Shown here: positions 11,297 through 23,993 of the stretch, piece after piece
How the letters are laid out: the number at the start of each line of letters is the position of its first letter
Numbering within the stretch: the first letter of the stretch is position 1
DNA from: DASQDN01 sp963825845
GTDB taxonomy: Bacteria; Acidobacteriota; Terriglobia; Bryobacterales; Bryobacteraceae
Length of the DNA stretch: 64,000 bases
NCBI GenBank assembly: GCA_963825845.1
Contig: CAWGVL010000027.1
Coordinates: forward strand, 62,001-126,000
Reading direction: 5' to 3'
Notes under the pieces: model-generated
Told to the model about the DNA's origin: nothing
What the model saw: only the letters and a program-made list of their open reading frames with translations
The model's database searches: none
Program-made: the position numbers and the translations under genes

Positions 11297-11348
11297 AACG
11301 CCGCACGTTCAACAGCGTTTCAGGTACGTGCAAGAATAGTGCTTTTCC

Positions 11349-12813
11349 ATGCCTACAGTCCACCGCGCGCTCCTCAGTGTCACCGATAAGACCGGCGTTG
11401 CCGCCTTTGCCGGGGTCTTAGCCAACTCGGCATCGAACTTATTTCGACCGGAGGCACGGCCGCCTTGCTCAAGAGAAGGCATTCCTGTTCGCGATGTCTC
11501 GGAAGTGACCGGCTTCCCTGAAATGCTTGATGGCCGTGTAAAAACAATCCACCCAATGATCGCGGGCGGGGTGCTCGCGATTCGCTCCATCCCCGAACAC
11601 ATGAAAGCCGTTGAGAAGCATCGGGATTGGACTCATCGACATGGTGGTCGTAAACCTTTACGAATTCAAGAAGGTCGCGGCCAACAAAGATGCACCGCTC
11701 GAAGAGCTGATTGAAAATATCGACATCGGCGGACCGACGATGATCCGGCTGCGGCGAAGAATTGGCAGGACGTGGCGGTGGTGGTCTCACCGGTCGATTA
11801 CGACGCCATTTTGGACGAATTAAGGTCCCAAACAGCCGTTTTGAGCGCCGAAACATGCTGGAAATTCTGGTGAAAGCCTGGGCTACCACGGCCGCCTACG
11901 ATCGCGCCGTCAGCAATCGGCTGAGCAGGTCCGCGACGATTCGCTACGGGAGAACCCTCACCAGCAGGCAACCCTCTACTCCTACGGGACAGGCGGAATT
12001 GCCGGGGCCAAGCAGATTCATGGTAAGGAGCTGTCCTATAACAACTTAGTCGATCTTGATGCCGCGTGGCAGCTCATCCTGGAGTTCGACAATCCAGCTG
12101 CGGCAATCATCAAGCACACCAATCCATGCGGTTGTGCCGAGCAGGCGACCTTGGCGGAAGCATCGAAAAGCGTTCGAAGCGGACCCAATTTCGGCATTTG
12201 GCGGTGTTCTGGCGTTCAATCGCCCGGTCGACGAAGAGACCGCGACCAGATCGCCAAGACCTTCATCGAGGCGGTTGCCGCTCCCGCGTATACGCCCGAA
12301 GCGCTTGCTTTGCTTCAGACGAAGAAGACCTGCGTTTACTTGAGGTTACGGCCATCCCACCGGAGCCGTGTCGAAAGCATCTCGGGCGGAATGCTTTCGC
12401 AAACACCCAATACCGCAAAACTGACCGCGCCACTGCGAAGGTGGTCACCAAACGCGAACCTACCGAATCGGAGTGGATTGCGCTCGAATTTGCTTGGAAA
12501 GTGGTCAAACACGTCAAATCGAACGCTATTTTGTACGCGAACGCCGGACAAACCGTCAGCGCCGGCGCCGGTCAGATGAGCCGTGTCGATTCTGTCAAAG
12601 TGGGTGCAATGAAGGCTGTTTTGCCTCTAAAGGGTACCGTTTTGGCATCAGATGCGTTCTTCCGTTCCCGGACGGCCTCGAAGAAGCGGCAAAACACGGA
12701 TTACCACCGTAGTCCAGCCGGGCGGGTCGGTGCGCGACGCGGATGTAATCGCCGCCGCCGATCGCCTTGGACTTGCTATGGTATTTACGGGAATCCGGCA
12801 CTTCCGCCACTAG
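11349..12813 (+). CDS. purH: Bifunctional AICAR transformylase/IMP cyclohydrolase (heavily frameshifted)
   Basis: PurH carries out the last two steps of IMP synthesis: formylation of AICAR and closure to IMP. The IMP cyclohydrolase end is clear (ALLSVTDKTGV, IPVRDVSEVTGFPEMLDGRV, ELIENIDIGGPTMIR). The transformylase part is seen in pieces (IIKHTNPCG, SNAILYANAGQTVSAGAGQM) and the protein ends DADVIAAADRLGLAMVFTG-IRHFRH. At least six frame changes are needed; the span (about 488 codons) is near the normal 510-530 aa, so little is missing. Because purH is needed for purine synthesis and the neighbouring genes are similarly broken, I take the breaks as sequence errors. Its stop codon overlaps that of the converging MBL gene. 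Confidence 0.85.
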
Positions 12814-13802
12814 TCACGAAAGCCGTCCCGACGGTACTTCTCGTAATTCGCTGCGACCGCGCTCGTCGTATCCTGGCCTTTCTTACGACGGCTGGCAGCG
12901 AACATGAGCAGCCCTGCAGCGGCCGCCAAGCCGGCTCCGGCAGCATACATCGGCATTGGATCCGGGGGAGCTGGCGGAACGTACAGAATGCCGTACTCGT
13001 CGGCACGGACAGGCGTATTCACATACCGGCCGTGATCCGGCGGGGTGAAGTTCGCTGCGAATCGCTCCAATTCGTCCGGCACCCAATTTCCGCCCACCGG
13101 CAAGCCATGCCCGGTCGCCACCATATTCGGACGAAGCTTCGCCAGGCGTTCAACACTTCGCCGGGCAGCCTCCCAATCCTGCGTGAGATATACCGGAGGA
13201 TTGCGGAACTCTCGAAGCTGCGTCATCAGCTTGGCCGCGTTCTCCTGGTTGACCGTGATCACCGCGTCACCCGCGATGAGGGAGCGATCGTCTTCACGGA
13301 ATAACGACACGTGACCCGAAGTGTGGCCCGGCGTATGAATCCATCGCCAACCATCGATGCCCGGCACAGTTCCGCCTTCGGGAAGCGTCCGCAGATGGAT
13401 TCCGAGATCGATACCGCTATGAGGGAACATGCGTGACATCTGCGCCATGAAACCACCCACCGTCGGGTCCGGCGGTGGATAGTCCGACGATCCGTTCAGG
13501 AACGGCGTCTCCATCGCATGCGAGTACACCGGCACATTCCATTCCTGAGCCAACTGAGGCAACCCGCCCACATGATCGAAGTGCCCGTGCGTCAGCACAA
13601 TGCACTCAGGAGCCTGCCCAAACGTATCCATGGCTGCCTGCCTGATCCGCCAGCAGCCACCCCGGACGCCCGCGTCCACCAACACCCAAGGTCCGTTCTT
13701 CTCACCAATGAAGTACACGTTCGCCATCACGATGGGCAGGTACCACACGCCCGGTGCAATCTCGTTGACAGCGCCTCGCCAAAGCCGATTCGGATCTACC
13801 AT
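12810..13802 (-). CDS. MBL-fold metallo-hydrolase with C-terminal membrane anchor
   Basis: Intact 330 aa. The metallo-beta-lactamase signature THGHFDHVGG is at about residue 90, further metal ligands are in HTPGHTSGH and the Asp of IAGDAV, and the last His is in ATGHG. This set binds two zinc (or iron) ions and gives hydrolysis of thioesters, lactones or similar; the substrate cannot be told. A single hydrophobic helix (YAAGAGLAAAAGLLMFAASRR) sits about 30 residues from the end, followed by a basic tail, so the enzyme is probably tail-anchored with the catalytic domain on one face of the inner membrane. An AGGAG-type ribosome site precedes ATG 13802. It converges on purH; both stops lie in one CTAG. 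Confidence 0.85.
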   Translation of the reverse strand: MVDPNRLWRGAVNEIAPGVWYLPIVMANVYFIGEKNGPWVLVDAGVRGGCWRIRQAAMDTFGQAPECIVLTHGHFDHVGGLPQLAQEWNVPVYSHAMETPFLNGSSDYPPPDPTVGGFMAQMSRMFPHSGIDLGIHLRTLPEGGTVPGIDGWRWIHTPGHTSGHVSLFREDDRSLIAGDAVITVNQENAAKLMTQLREFRNPPVYLTQDWEAARRSVERLAKLRPNMVATGHGLPVGGNWVPDELERFAANFTPPDHGRYVNTPVRADEYGILYVPPAPPDPMPMYAAGAGLAAAAGLLMFAASRRKKGQDTTSAVAANYEKYRRDGFRD

Positions 13803-13948
13803 GGAATCTCCTTCTCTGGTTCCCGGTTACTATCAACGTAGACAGTACTATTACCACTCCGTTACAGGATTAAAGTAAGTTGAGGTAAAAACAAGGCCGC
13901 CACCAGTATCAGTGGATACAGTTGTCCTAAGATGCCAAGCGGGCCGCC

Positions 13949-14856
13949 TCACCGAGGCATATCGCGGTGCGTTTCTTTCACTTTATAGCCGGCTTTTGCG
14001 AGGCGTTTCCGAAATTCCGTCGCCATCATGACCGATCTGTGCTGGCCTCCCGTGCAGCCGAACGCGATCGTCAGATAGCTCTTGCCTTCCCGGATGTAGT
14101 GCGGAAGCAGATATTGCAATAATTCTGATATCCTTGCGATGAATTCCTGAGTTTGCGGAAAACTCCGAATATATCGAGCGACGCTGGGGTGTCGGCCCGT
14201 TAAAGGCTTGAACTCCGGAATGTAATTGGGATTCGGAAGAAATCGGACGTCGAAAACAAGGTCGGAGTCGGTGGGGATTCCGTGCCGGAATCCAAAGCTC
14301 GTGACCTGGATCATGATGCGTCCTTCATCCCGATTACTTCCGAATTTGCTCTTAACCACGTCGCGCAGTTCATGGACAGTGAACTTGGACGTGTCGATTG
14401 TCACGTCCGCCAGATCCCGTATTGGCACGAGGGCGTTACGCTCCGCTTCGATATTTTGCGGAACAGTGGCCTCTCTGCCGAGCGGTGCGGCCTGCGCGTC
14501 TCGCTATACCGGCGAACCAGCATGTCGTCTGCCGCCTCGAGAAAGAGGAGGGTTGTTCGCAGATCGCGGCGCAGATTCTTGTAAATTGCGGGGAACCGCT
14601 TCAGCGCTTCCCCTTCGCGTATGTCAACGACCAAAGCGGCGCGGCGGATATTCGGCGATACACTCGTCAATTCGGCAAACTTGCCGATCAGTTCAATCGG
14701 CAGGTTATCTACCGAATAGAAACCCAAATCCTCGAGTACCTTGAGGACGGTTCCCTTTCCCGAACCGCTGAGCCCGGTGATAATCACCAGTTCCCGGCGG
14801 TCCGGGTCAGTTTTCGTTTTCTTGTTCTTCTGGGTTGCCGCCTTCTTCGAATTCAT
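13949..14856 (-). CDS. rapZ: RapZ-type nucleotide-binding RNase adapter (one frameshift)
   Basis: N-terminal P-loop domain with GLSGSGKGT at about residue 28 and a typical VDNLP block; C-terminal domain with VTSFGFRHG, DVRFLPNP and GCTGGQHRSV. In Enterobacteria RapZ presents small RNAs to RNase E and controls glucosamine-6-phosphate synthase; in Acidobacteriota the target is not known. One frame change near 14480-14500 separates the halves; the joined protein (about 300 aa) has normal length. It follows hpf by 12 nt and lies in the classic rpoN-hpf-rapZ order; ptsN, often between hpf and rapZ, is absent here. Confidence 0.9.
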
Positions 14857-14868
14857 CCGCCGCTCGCG

Positions 14869-15452
14869 CTAGCACTGCACGAGATCGAAGTTCCCATCGT
14901 TACGGCGGAGGATCACTGCGGGCCGACTCGAGTCGGCGTCCAAATACACGAGGTATTGATCACCGGGTTCAATTTCAACGACCGCCTCCTCCGCTGTCAT
15001 GGGTTTTGTATCTCCGGGCGCCACACGAAATACCCGAGGCCGCCCGTTCATTGCAGACTCAACCGGAGCGGCCGGAGCACCGGCGGGTTCGGGGTTAGCT
15101 GCGATCACCGCGTTGGCAGCAGCGCCTTTATCCAGCCTTCACGAGGCCCCTTCTTGGTGTCGCGGCGTTTGTCCCGGACTTTGATCAGTTGTTTCTCGAA
15201 TTTCTCGATGGCCATATTGATGGCCGTGAACTGATCTGAGTCCGCATGCTCGCCGACCACCTGATGGTCCAGAAAATTGAGCGTGATCTCGGCGCGATAT
15301 TGATTTTTATTCTGAGCCAGAATAATGTGCGCCTGCTTGTCTCTTTTACCTCCCCCGTCGAGGAGCTTTGAGATCTTCGCGATCTTCGCATCCAGGTTCT
15401 TCTGTTGTTCGGGATGAAGGAACTCTTGTTTGCCGGTCCAGGATATATTCAT
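14869..15452 (-). CDS. hpf: Long-form ribosome hibernation promoting factor (frameshift or overlapping cistrons)
   Basis: The N-terminal 115 residues are an S30AE/RaiA domain (HIILAQNKNQYRAEITLNF, TAINMAIEKFEKQL), which binds the 30S decoding centre in stationary phase. The 79 residues after the break match the C-terminal dimerisation domain of long HPF (RVFRVAPGDTKPMTAEEA, ending RRNDGNFDLVQC), which joins two 70S ribosomes into a 100S dimer. The two parts are in different frames and meet at 15105-15108 as GTGA. An indel in the Ala-rich linker near 15110-15130 would fuse them, and I prefer that; a real two-cistron arrangement is possible. It sits 65 nt after rpoN, in the same direction. Confidence 0.85.
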
Positions 15453-15517
15453 GAGGAGATGACCTCCATTACCTAGACGCTATGGTAACGCCTTCGGATC
15501 TACGGACTTTGAAGATG

Positions 15518-17080
15518 TTACTCGCGAACGCGGCGCTGGTGGGTCGAAGGAATTTTCATGTCTTCACGGTACTTCGCAACCGTACGTCGAGTGACTTGAA
15601 TACCTTCGGACTGCAGACGCGCGGTGATCTGCTCGTCCGTGAGCGGCTGTCGCGCATCTTCCTCATCGATCATCTTTTTAACCTTGCGCTTTAGGATCAG
15701 GAGCGGGGTTCCGCCTCCGGACGGGCCCTGTACAGCTTCAGAGAAGAAGTATCGAAGCTCAAAAACTCCCTGAGGTGTATGAGCGTACTTGCTCGCGACC
15801 GCACGGCTGACGGTGGACGGGTGAACGCCGATTTCCTCCGCGACATCCTTGATCATCATGGGCTTCAACTCATCCAGGCCCATTTCGAGGAAATCCCGCT
15901 GCCGCCTTACGATCGACTGGCACACTTTGAGAATCGTCTGCTTCCGCTGCTCGATGTTCTTCATGAGTTGCAGAGCTGACGCATACTTCTCTTTTACGTA
16001 GTTCCGGACTTCCTTGCTCGGCTCCTGGTCACGATCCAGCATGCGCCGGTATTGTGAGTTCAATCGAAGCTGCGGGATGTCCTCATCATTCAACTGAATG
16101 ATGTAGTCGTCGGCATCTTTGAAGATATAGACATCCGGTTCGACCGTTCGTGCGTTCTGGCCCGAATACCGCAGTCCCGGTCGCGGATCGAGATGCCGGA
16201 TCATGTTGACCGCGATTTGAACATGCTCCAACGGACGGCCGAGTTGCTTTGCGATTTCTTTGAACTGCTTGGTCTCGAGGAGTTTGAGGTGGTTAGAGAC
16301 GATCTGCCAGGCGACGCCATCTTTACCGGTACGGCCCTCAATCTGGATCAGCAGGCATTCGCGCATGTCCCGGGCTCCAACGCCCGCGGGATCGAGCGAC
16401 TGCACGAACTGAAGCGCTGCGACGACATCTTCGATGACATGTCCTTCGCTCTGGGCGATTTCCTCGAGTGTGATCGGAAGATATCCGCCGTCATCCAGGT
16501 TGCCGATGATTGCCATAGCGGCATCCCGTACCTCCTCCGACAGAACTTCCATTGCCAACTGGCGCTGTAAATGCTCGGCCAGCGTTACGGGAGACGAAAG
16601 AAACGTTTCGAACGATGGCTTCTCTACCGACTCGCTCGAAGGCGTTTTATACCCGGGATCGAGATAATCGTCAAAAAACGAGCCGAAATCGATCTCATCG
16701 AAGGGATCGGCGTCGCTCTTGACTTCCGGAGCCTCAACGGCAGAGGCGGAGGCGTCGACCGCAGCCGTTTCCGGAGCCGATTCCGAGTATTCGGTGTCCG
16801 GAGCAGCGTTCGCCGACTCGCTCATGGACTGGAGCAGGGCCGAATCGGCAGGATCTCCCAGGCGCTCGCGCTCGAGTAGCGCCTGAACTTCCTCAGGCGT
16901 CATCTCTTCGCCCATTTCGGCACTTTCTTCCAGGACCGGATTTTCGGCCATCTCCTGGTTGATCATCTCCTTCAGCTCTAACCGATTGAGCTGAAGGACA
17001 GTAACCATCTGCACCAGACCCGGAGTGAGGATCTGCTTCTGGGCTACCCGTAACTGCAGTCTGGGCGAGAGGAGACTCAT
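15518..17080 (-). CDS. rpoN: RNA polymerase sigma-54 factor
   Basis: Intact 520 aa. Region I at the N terminus is Gln/Leu-rich (LVQMVTVLQLNRLELKEMI) and contacts activator ATPases; a long acidic region II follows (about residues 60-150); the core-binding and helix-turn-helix region includes GVHPSTVSRAVASKYAHTP; the RpoN box is VTRRTVAKYREDMKIP near the C terminus, which reads the -24 element. Sigma-54 recognises -24/-12 promoters and needs an enhancer-binding ATPase, none of which is encoded in this window. First gene of the rpoN-hpf-rapZ series. Its openness over 1.5 kb contrasts with the broken genes on both sides. Confidence 0.97.
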   Translation of the reverse strand: MSLLSPRLQLRVAQKQILTPGLVQMVTVLQLNRLELKEMINQEMAENPVLEESAEMGEEMTPEEVQALLERERLGDPADSALLQSMSESANAAPDTEYSESAPETAAVDASASAVEAPEVKSDADPFDEIDFGSFFDDYLDPGYKTPSSESVEKPSFETFLSSPVTLAEHLQRQLAMEVLSEEVRDAAMAIIGNLDDGGYLPITLEEIAQSEGHVIEDVVAALQFVQSLDPAGVGARDMRECLLIQIEGRTGKDGVAWQIVSNHLKLLETKQFKEIAKQLGRPLEHVQIAVNMIRHLDPRPGLRYSGQNARTVEPDVYIFKDADDYIIQLNDEDIPQLRLNSQYRRMLDRDQEPSKEVRNYVKEKYASALQLMKNIEQRKQTILKVCQSIVRRQRDFLEMGLDELKPMMIKDVAEEIGVHPSTVSRAVASKYAHTPQGVFELRYFFSEAVQGPSGGGTPLLILKRKVKKMIDEEDARQPLTDEQITARLQSEGIQVTRRTVAKYREDMKIPSTHQRRVRE

Positions 17081-17156
17081 CTCGGGTTCATTTTACCAAA
17101 GCACCACGGCGGTTCGGAACGAAAATTGCGGAGAACTCTGGATTTTGCCTGCCAGC

Positions 17157-17666
17157 CTACTTCACCAGCGGGTCAATTGTTCCGCTGATCGACTCGATGG
17201 TAAGTCCGCCCTGAGTCGTTTCGCCCATGTCGCGCCGGATCATTCCACTCTTATCGACCACCACGAGTCGAGGCAGGTGGATCGTCGGATTCTGGGGCGT
17301 GATCTGCAGGTACGTAGCGCTCATCTGCCCGCAGTCAAAGAGGAATGGGCTCGTTGCGCTGTTTTCAGCGATGTACTTTGAGACGGTGGTCGTGTTATCG
17401 ACGCCGTTGGCGGGTACGATCGTGAGCACCTGAATCTTGTCGCCGTACTTGGCCTTTACTTTCTCCAATACGCCCGTTAGCCCCTTGCACTTGGGGCAGT
17501 CCGTGCGCATGAAGTCCAGGAGCACGACCTTCCCCTTGTAATCCTGCATGTCATGCTGCTTCAGCTTTGTATCCGGTAGCGAGAAGCCGGGTGCACGACG
17601 CCCCAAAGCAGTCTGGGCACTTGCAGACAGGGAGAGGGCGAGGAGAAAGGCGGCAGCAAACTTCAT
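17157..17666 (-). CDS. Exported thioredoxin-like/redoxin protein (TlpA/AhpC-TSA type)
   Basis: Intact 169 aa. Signal peptide at residues 1-18 (AFLLALSLSASAQ). The mature part is a redoxin fold: APGFSLPDTK, VVLLDFMRTDCPKCKG with a CPKC active site at about residue 57, and the cis-Pro loop region LPRLVVVDKSG. A CxxC with Pro-Lys between the cysteines is typical of TlpA/ResA-like periplasmic reductants. It may reduce disulfides of cytochromes or envelope proteins. It stands alone, 76 nt upstream of rpoN in the same direction. Confidence 0.85.
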   Translation of the reverse strand: MKFAAAFLLALSLSASAQTALGRRAPGFSLPDTKLKQHDMQDYKGKVVLLDFMRTDCPKCKGLTGVLEKVKAKYGDKIQVLTIVPANGVDNTTTVSKYIAENSATSPFLFDCGQMSATYLQITPQNPTIHLPRLVVVDKSGMIRRDMGETTQGGLTIESISGTIDPLVK

Positions 17667-17709
17667 ATATGTCCCAACGTAGCACGCGGACGTTGGGAAG
17701 CCTCACATA

Positions 17710-19025
17710 TCAGGGCCGGACGACCGAGCCGTCAAGCGCACGATCGGTGCGGTAAGGCCCGCCTTGCGGCGCCTCAGCGATCGGGTACTTCGCCGCTAGT
17801 TGCTCGTTGATATCCAGTCCCAAGCCCGGTTTGTCCGAGCCGTACAGATAGCCCTTGCGTATGCGGGCTGCGCCGGGAAGGATCTCGTGAACGACCTCCG
17901 GGAAGTGATTTTCCTCCTGGATACCGAACGCCGGGTGGAGATATCGACGTGATACGCCGCGATCTGATTGACGGGATCGTTCTCGCCGCCTTCCTGAAAA
18001 GCTGTGCGTACTCCGTGCGTCTCACATAGATTCGCAAGCTTCCGTGCCGGCGTGATGCCGCCGATCGCAGTCACGCGGCAGCGCGTGAAATCTATCAGCC
18101 GTCCGGTGATCAGCGGGACGTACTCGTAAGGGTGTGAGAAAACCTCTCCGACCGCCTGCGGCGTCGTACAGACTTCCCGGATATGCCTGTACCAATCGAT
18201 CTGCTCGGGCGCGAGTACGTCTTCCACAAAGAACATTTGGTACGGCTGCATGCGGCGCGAGAAATCCACCGCGTTGATGCCGCTCAGGTGCGAGTGCACG
18301 TCATGGCAGAGCTTCGGTCCGAAGCCTACTTTCGAGCGAACATATTCGAAGACCTTGGGCACGTTCTCGACGTACATCTCTTCATCGAAGGCGAGACCGT
18401 TATATCCACCCTCCGGCCGGTTTCCCTCTCCCGCGCGGATGAAGCCCCCTCCACCGTAGCCGCCTTCCCCGTACTGCACGCGGATATATCGATATCCGTT
18501 GTCGATCGATTTCTGCACACTGGCAACCGCGGCTTCTTTGTCGACGCCGGCGGCGTGATCATAACAGGCAACCGCGTCTCGAGTCTTGCCGCCGAGCAAC
18601 TCGTAGACGGGCATGCCCGCGCGTTTACCTTTGATGTCCCATAGCGCCATGTCCATGGCGGAGAGGACATTGTTGTTCACCGGACCGTTTCGCCAATAGG
18701 TACGGTACTGCGCGCTTTGCCACAGATCCTCAATCCGATTCGCATCCTTTCCGATCAGCCAGGGAATCAGGCTCTTCTCCAGCGCCGTAATCACAGCAGC
18801 GGTCTGGAACGCGTTGTTGGCGGTCCCAATACCGTATAGTCCGGGCTCACTCGTGATGATCTTGAGGAACACCCAGCGATAGCGCCCGCCGGCACTGGTC
18901 GTGATCACCTTCGCGTCTTTGATGGTGAGAGGCGGTCGACCTCGATCCTGTCTTTCCAGTTGCTGGGCGACGGCTGCCGGTATAACTGCCCCGGTGAGGG
19001 ACTTGCAAAACGTTCGTCGATTCAT
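17710..19025 (-). CDS. Tat-exported enolase-superfamily dehydratase/racemase (one frameshift)
   Basis: About 438 aa. The start at 19025 gives a Tat signal (NRRTFCKSLTGAVIPAAVA). The N-terminal capping domain (LKIITSEPGLYGIGTA) and the barrel domain (SAMDMALWDIKGKRAGMPVY, then LCHDVHSHL, FFVEDVL and AVGEVF) place it in the mandelate racemase/galactonate dehydratase group; D/E/E-type metal ligands are present. Substrate is an acid sugar by family knowledge, not fixed by sequence. The frame breaks at about 17935-17950 after HVDIST; the true end continues in another frame (PAFGIQEENHFPE ... LGLDINEQLAAKYP) to a TGA at 17710. Export of such an enzyme by Tat is common in Acidobacteriota and Planctomycetota. 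Confidence 0.85.
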
Positions 19026-19180
19026 TGCTCGCAATTACTTTATCGAAGTCCCCGGGGCTTGCGCATACTTCGGATGTCTGCCATGTCGGCGCATACGCAC
19101 GAGGGCTCAGGAGGGGTGCTGCATGAGCCACGATTACCCATGTCGCGGGCACATCCTGGTATCCGGCCCGGCAGAGCGGG

Positions 19181-20345
19181 TTAGCGATTCGCGAGGTATT
19201 GAGAGAGTCGCTTCATGGCAGGCTCGAGGATGGAACGTTCCGCTGCATAGCAGATACGTACTGATCCCTCTCCGCCCACGCCAAACGCGACGCCAGGAGC
19301 CAGGCCCACCTTGCACGTTAGAAGCAGATCCTTGCAAAACCCAAAACTATCGGTCAGCCCCTCGATTCGCGGAAAAAGGTAAAAGGCGCCCTCGGGAGCA
19401 GGGACTGTAACCCCGGACATCGATTCCAGAGCTGACGTGCAGAAGTCCCGATTTTCTCGCAGTCGAACGAGGAGATCTTCAATGAACGGCTCGCCTTCCG
19501 CCAAGGCAGTTTCACCGGCCCTTTGAGCGATGCTCGGCGCATGCGACACCGTGAACTCATTGAACTGAGCAGCGCGGGCGCATAGATCCGGGCGAGAAAT
19601 GAGCCAGCCCAATCGCCATCCCGTCATGCACCAAGCCTTCGAGAATGACTGCACGACGAGAACGGAATCGTTCGGCTCAGTGAGCTTCAGGATCGATGGC
19701 GCGACTGACCCTCCGCGTGTAACAAAGCCGGTCATACACTTCGTCGGCCAGAAGCCACAGTCCATGCCGTCGCGCGAAATCTAGCAAAAGCTGCTGCTCG
19801 TTGAGGGCGGCGACCCAGCCGAGCGGGTTCGATGGCGACGTGTAGATCAGGAGTCGCGTTCTCGGCGTCACAGCCGATTCCATCGCGGCGAAATCGACCG
19901 TGAACCGGCCGTTCTGCATCACATGAGGAATCTCCACGGGCGTAGCGTTGCACATCCGCACGATGGAAGAGCCGTTCGGCCAAGCAGGCGTCAGTACGAT
20001 CGCTTCATCGCCGGGATCCAGAACGCATCGTATCCCGACATTCAGGGCCTGAACGCCCGAGGCGGTCACCACAAACCGGCTGTCCGCATCGAGCGAAACG
20101 CCGTGAATCCGCTGGTAGTATTCGCTGAGAGCTTTTCTGAGCGATGGAAGCCCGGCATTTGCCGTGTAATAGGTGAATCCGTCAGCCATGGCGCGGGAAG
20201 CGGCTGATTTGATGAACTCAGGCGTAGGGATGTTCGATTCGCCGAAGTAGAGCTTGTAAACGCCCCGCATCGTCATCGCGAGTTCCGCAATTTCGCGAAT
20301 GCGGGAGGGCGGGACCCGTAAGGCGGACGCCGCTAGTTCCGCCAT
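19181..20345 (-). CDS. PLP-dependent class I/II aminotransferase (one frameshift)
   Basis: About 387 aa after joining two frames near 19700-19740. N-terminal part: LYFGESNIPTPEF, then YYTANAGLPSLRKALSEYY and the NPLG block of the substrate site. C-terminal part carries the PLP-Lys region VVQSFSKAWCMTGWRLGW, with Lys as the Schiff-base residue, and VRICYA (the carboxylate-binding Arg). Fold type I aminotransferase; the amino donor and acceptor are unknown. The start is 6 nt after the purF stop, so it belongs to the purQ-purL-purF operon, perhaps only for shared transcription. Confidence 0.85.
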
Positions 20346-20351
20346 GTGGCT

Positions 20352-21758
20352 TCAGGATCTCGCCGAGGCGGGCTGCTCGATCTGCACGAGAGGCGTTGGA
20401 TACTCGCCCGTGTAACACGAATAGCAGTACCGGTTCCTGGTGTCGCCAACAGCATGGCTGAGCGAGTCGAGGGAAAGATACCCGAGCGAATCGGCTTCGA
20501 CGAATCGACGAATTTCTTCAGTCGTGTGATTGGCAGCGATCAGTTCCTGCTTCGACGGAGTGTCTACGCCGTAATAGCAGGGTGAGATCGTGGGCGGGCA
20601 TGAAATGCGAAGGTGCACTTCGCGTGCGCCCGCATTCCGGACCATTCGTACCAGTTTGCGACTCGTCGTACCGCGCACGAGCGAATCGTCAACAAGAATC
20701 ACGTTTTTACCGGCGAGCAGATGTTTAACCGGATTCAGCTTCAGTTTGACACCGAAGTCGCGGATCGCCTGCGAGGGCTCAATGAAGGTGCGTCCGACGT
20801 AGTGATTGCGAATCAGCCCATGCCGGAACGGAATGCCCGATTCGGACGAGTAGCCAAGCGCCGCGGCGACGCCTGAGTCTGGCACAGGTACCACGATGTC
20901 AGCGTCGACAGGATATTCGCGCGCAAGCAGCCGGCCCATCAACTCGCGCGATTCCTGGACAGAACGCCCGAAAACGGTCGAATCAGGCCGGGAGAAGTAA
21001 ACGTGCTCGAACACGCACTGCGATGCCTGCTTTCGGGGAGCATAACGTTCGCGGACCACGCCCTTGGGACCAACGATCACCATCTCGCCGGGTTCGACAT
21101 CGTTCATGTACACGGCGTCGATCAGATCAAAGGCGCAGGTTTCCGAGGCGAACACATACGCGTGCTCGCCATCAGAGAGTTCAAGTTGGCCCATGGCAAG
21201 GGGGCGGAATCCGTGCGGATCACGAGCAACGATAATCTGGTCCTGCGCGAGGAACACGAGGGAAAATGCGCCCTCGAGCTGCAGTAAGGCCTCTCGTAAT
21301 GCGGCCGCCAAGCGTGCGTTCGCGCGAGCGGGCCACAAGGTGGAGGATAACTTCGGTGTCACTCGATGCCTGAAAGATCGATCCTTCGCTTTCGAGGGCG
21401 CGCCGGAGTTCCGCGGCGTTCGTGATGTTGCCGTTGTGGGCAACGGCGATTTTGCCTTTGTTGCAGTCGACCGAAAAGGGCTGCGCGTTTCGCAGCGCCG
21501 TATCGCCCGTTGTGGAGTATCGCGTGTGGCCGATCGCCAGATCACCCGGCAGACTCGCGACAGCATGAGGCGTAAAGATGTCCGCCACATGACCCATGTT
21601 CTTGTAACAAAAGATGTCGCGGCCGTCGCTGGACGCGATGCCTGCGCTTTCTTGACCGCGGTGTTGAAGCGCGTACAGGCCAAGATAGGCAAGTTGGAGG
21701 CCTCAGGATGGCCGAAAACGGCGAAGACGCCACACTCTTCGTGAAGTTTGTCGAACAT
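20352..21758 (-). CDS. purF: Amidophosphoribosyltransferase (two frameshifts)
   Basis: PurF makes phosphoribosylamine from PRPP and glutamine, the first committed step of purine synthesis. The N terminus MFDKLHEECGVFAVFGHPEA gives a short propeptide and catalytic Cys at about residue 9 (class II glutamine amidotransferase). LAIGHTRYSTTGD and VAHNGNITNA follow in a different frame, between about 21690 and 21310, then the first frame resumes. The phosphoribosyltransferase part has the PRPP loop VILVDDSLVRGTTSRK and ends normally. So two compensating indels bracket a shifted segment. Stop to next start 6 nt; purL stop to this start 6 nt. Confidence 0.92.
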   Translation of the reverse strand: MFDKLHEECGVFAVFGHPEASNLPILACTRFNTAVKKAQASRPATAATSFVTRTWVMWRTSLRLMLSRVCRVIWRSATRDTPQRAIRRCETRSPFRSTATKAKSPLPTTATSRTPRNSGAPSKAKDRSFRHRVTPKLSSTLWPARANARLAAALREALLQLEGAFSLVFLAQDQIIVARDPHGFRPLAMGQLELSDGEHAYVFASETCAFDLIDAVYMNDVEPGEMVIVGPKGVVRERYAPRKQASQCVFEHVYFSRPDSTVFGRSVQESRELMGRLLAREYPVDADIVVPVPDSGVAAALGYSSESGIPFRHGLIRNHYVGRTFIEPSQAIRDFGVKLKLNPVKHLLAGKNVILVDDSLVRGTTSRKLVRMVRNAGAREVHLRISCPPTISPCYYGVDTPSKQELIAANHTTEEIRRFVEADSLGYLSLDSLSHAVGDTRNRYCYSCYTGEYPTPLVQIEQPASARS

Positions 21759-21764
21759 CAGATG

Positions 21765-23990
<2,226 letters not shown>

Positions 23991-23993
23991 TTT

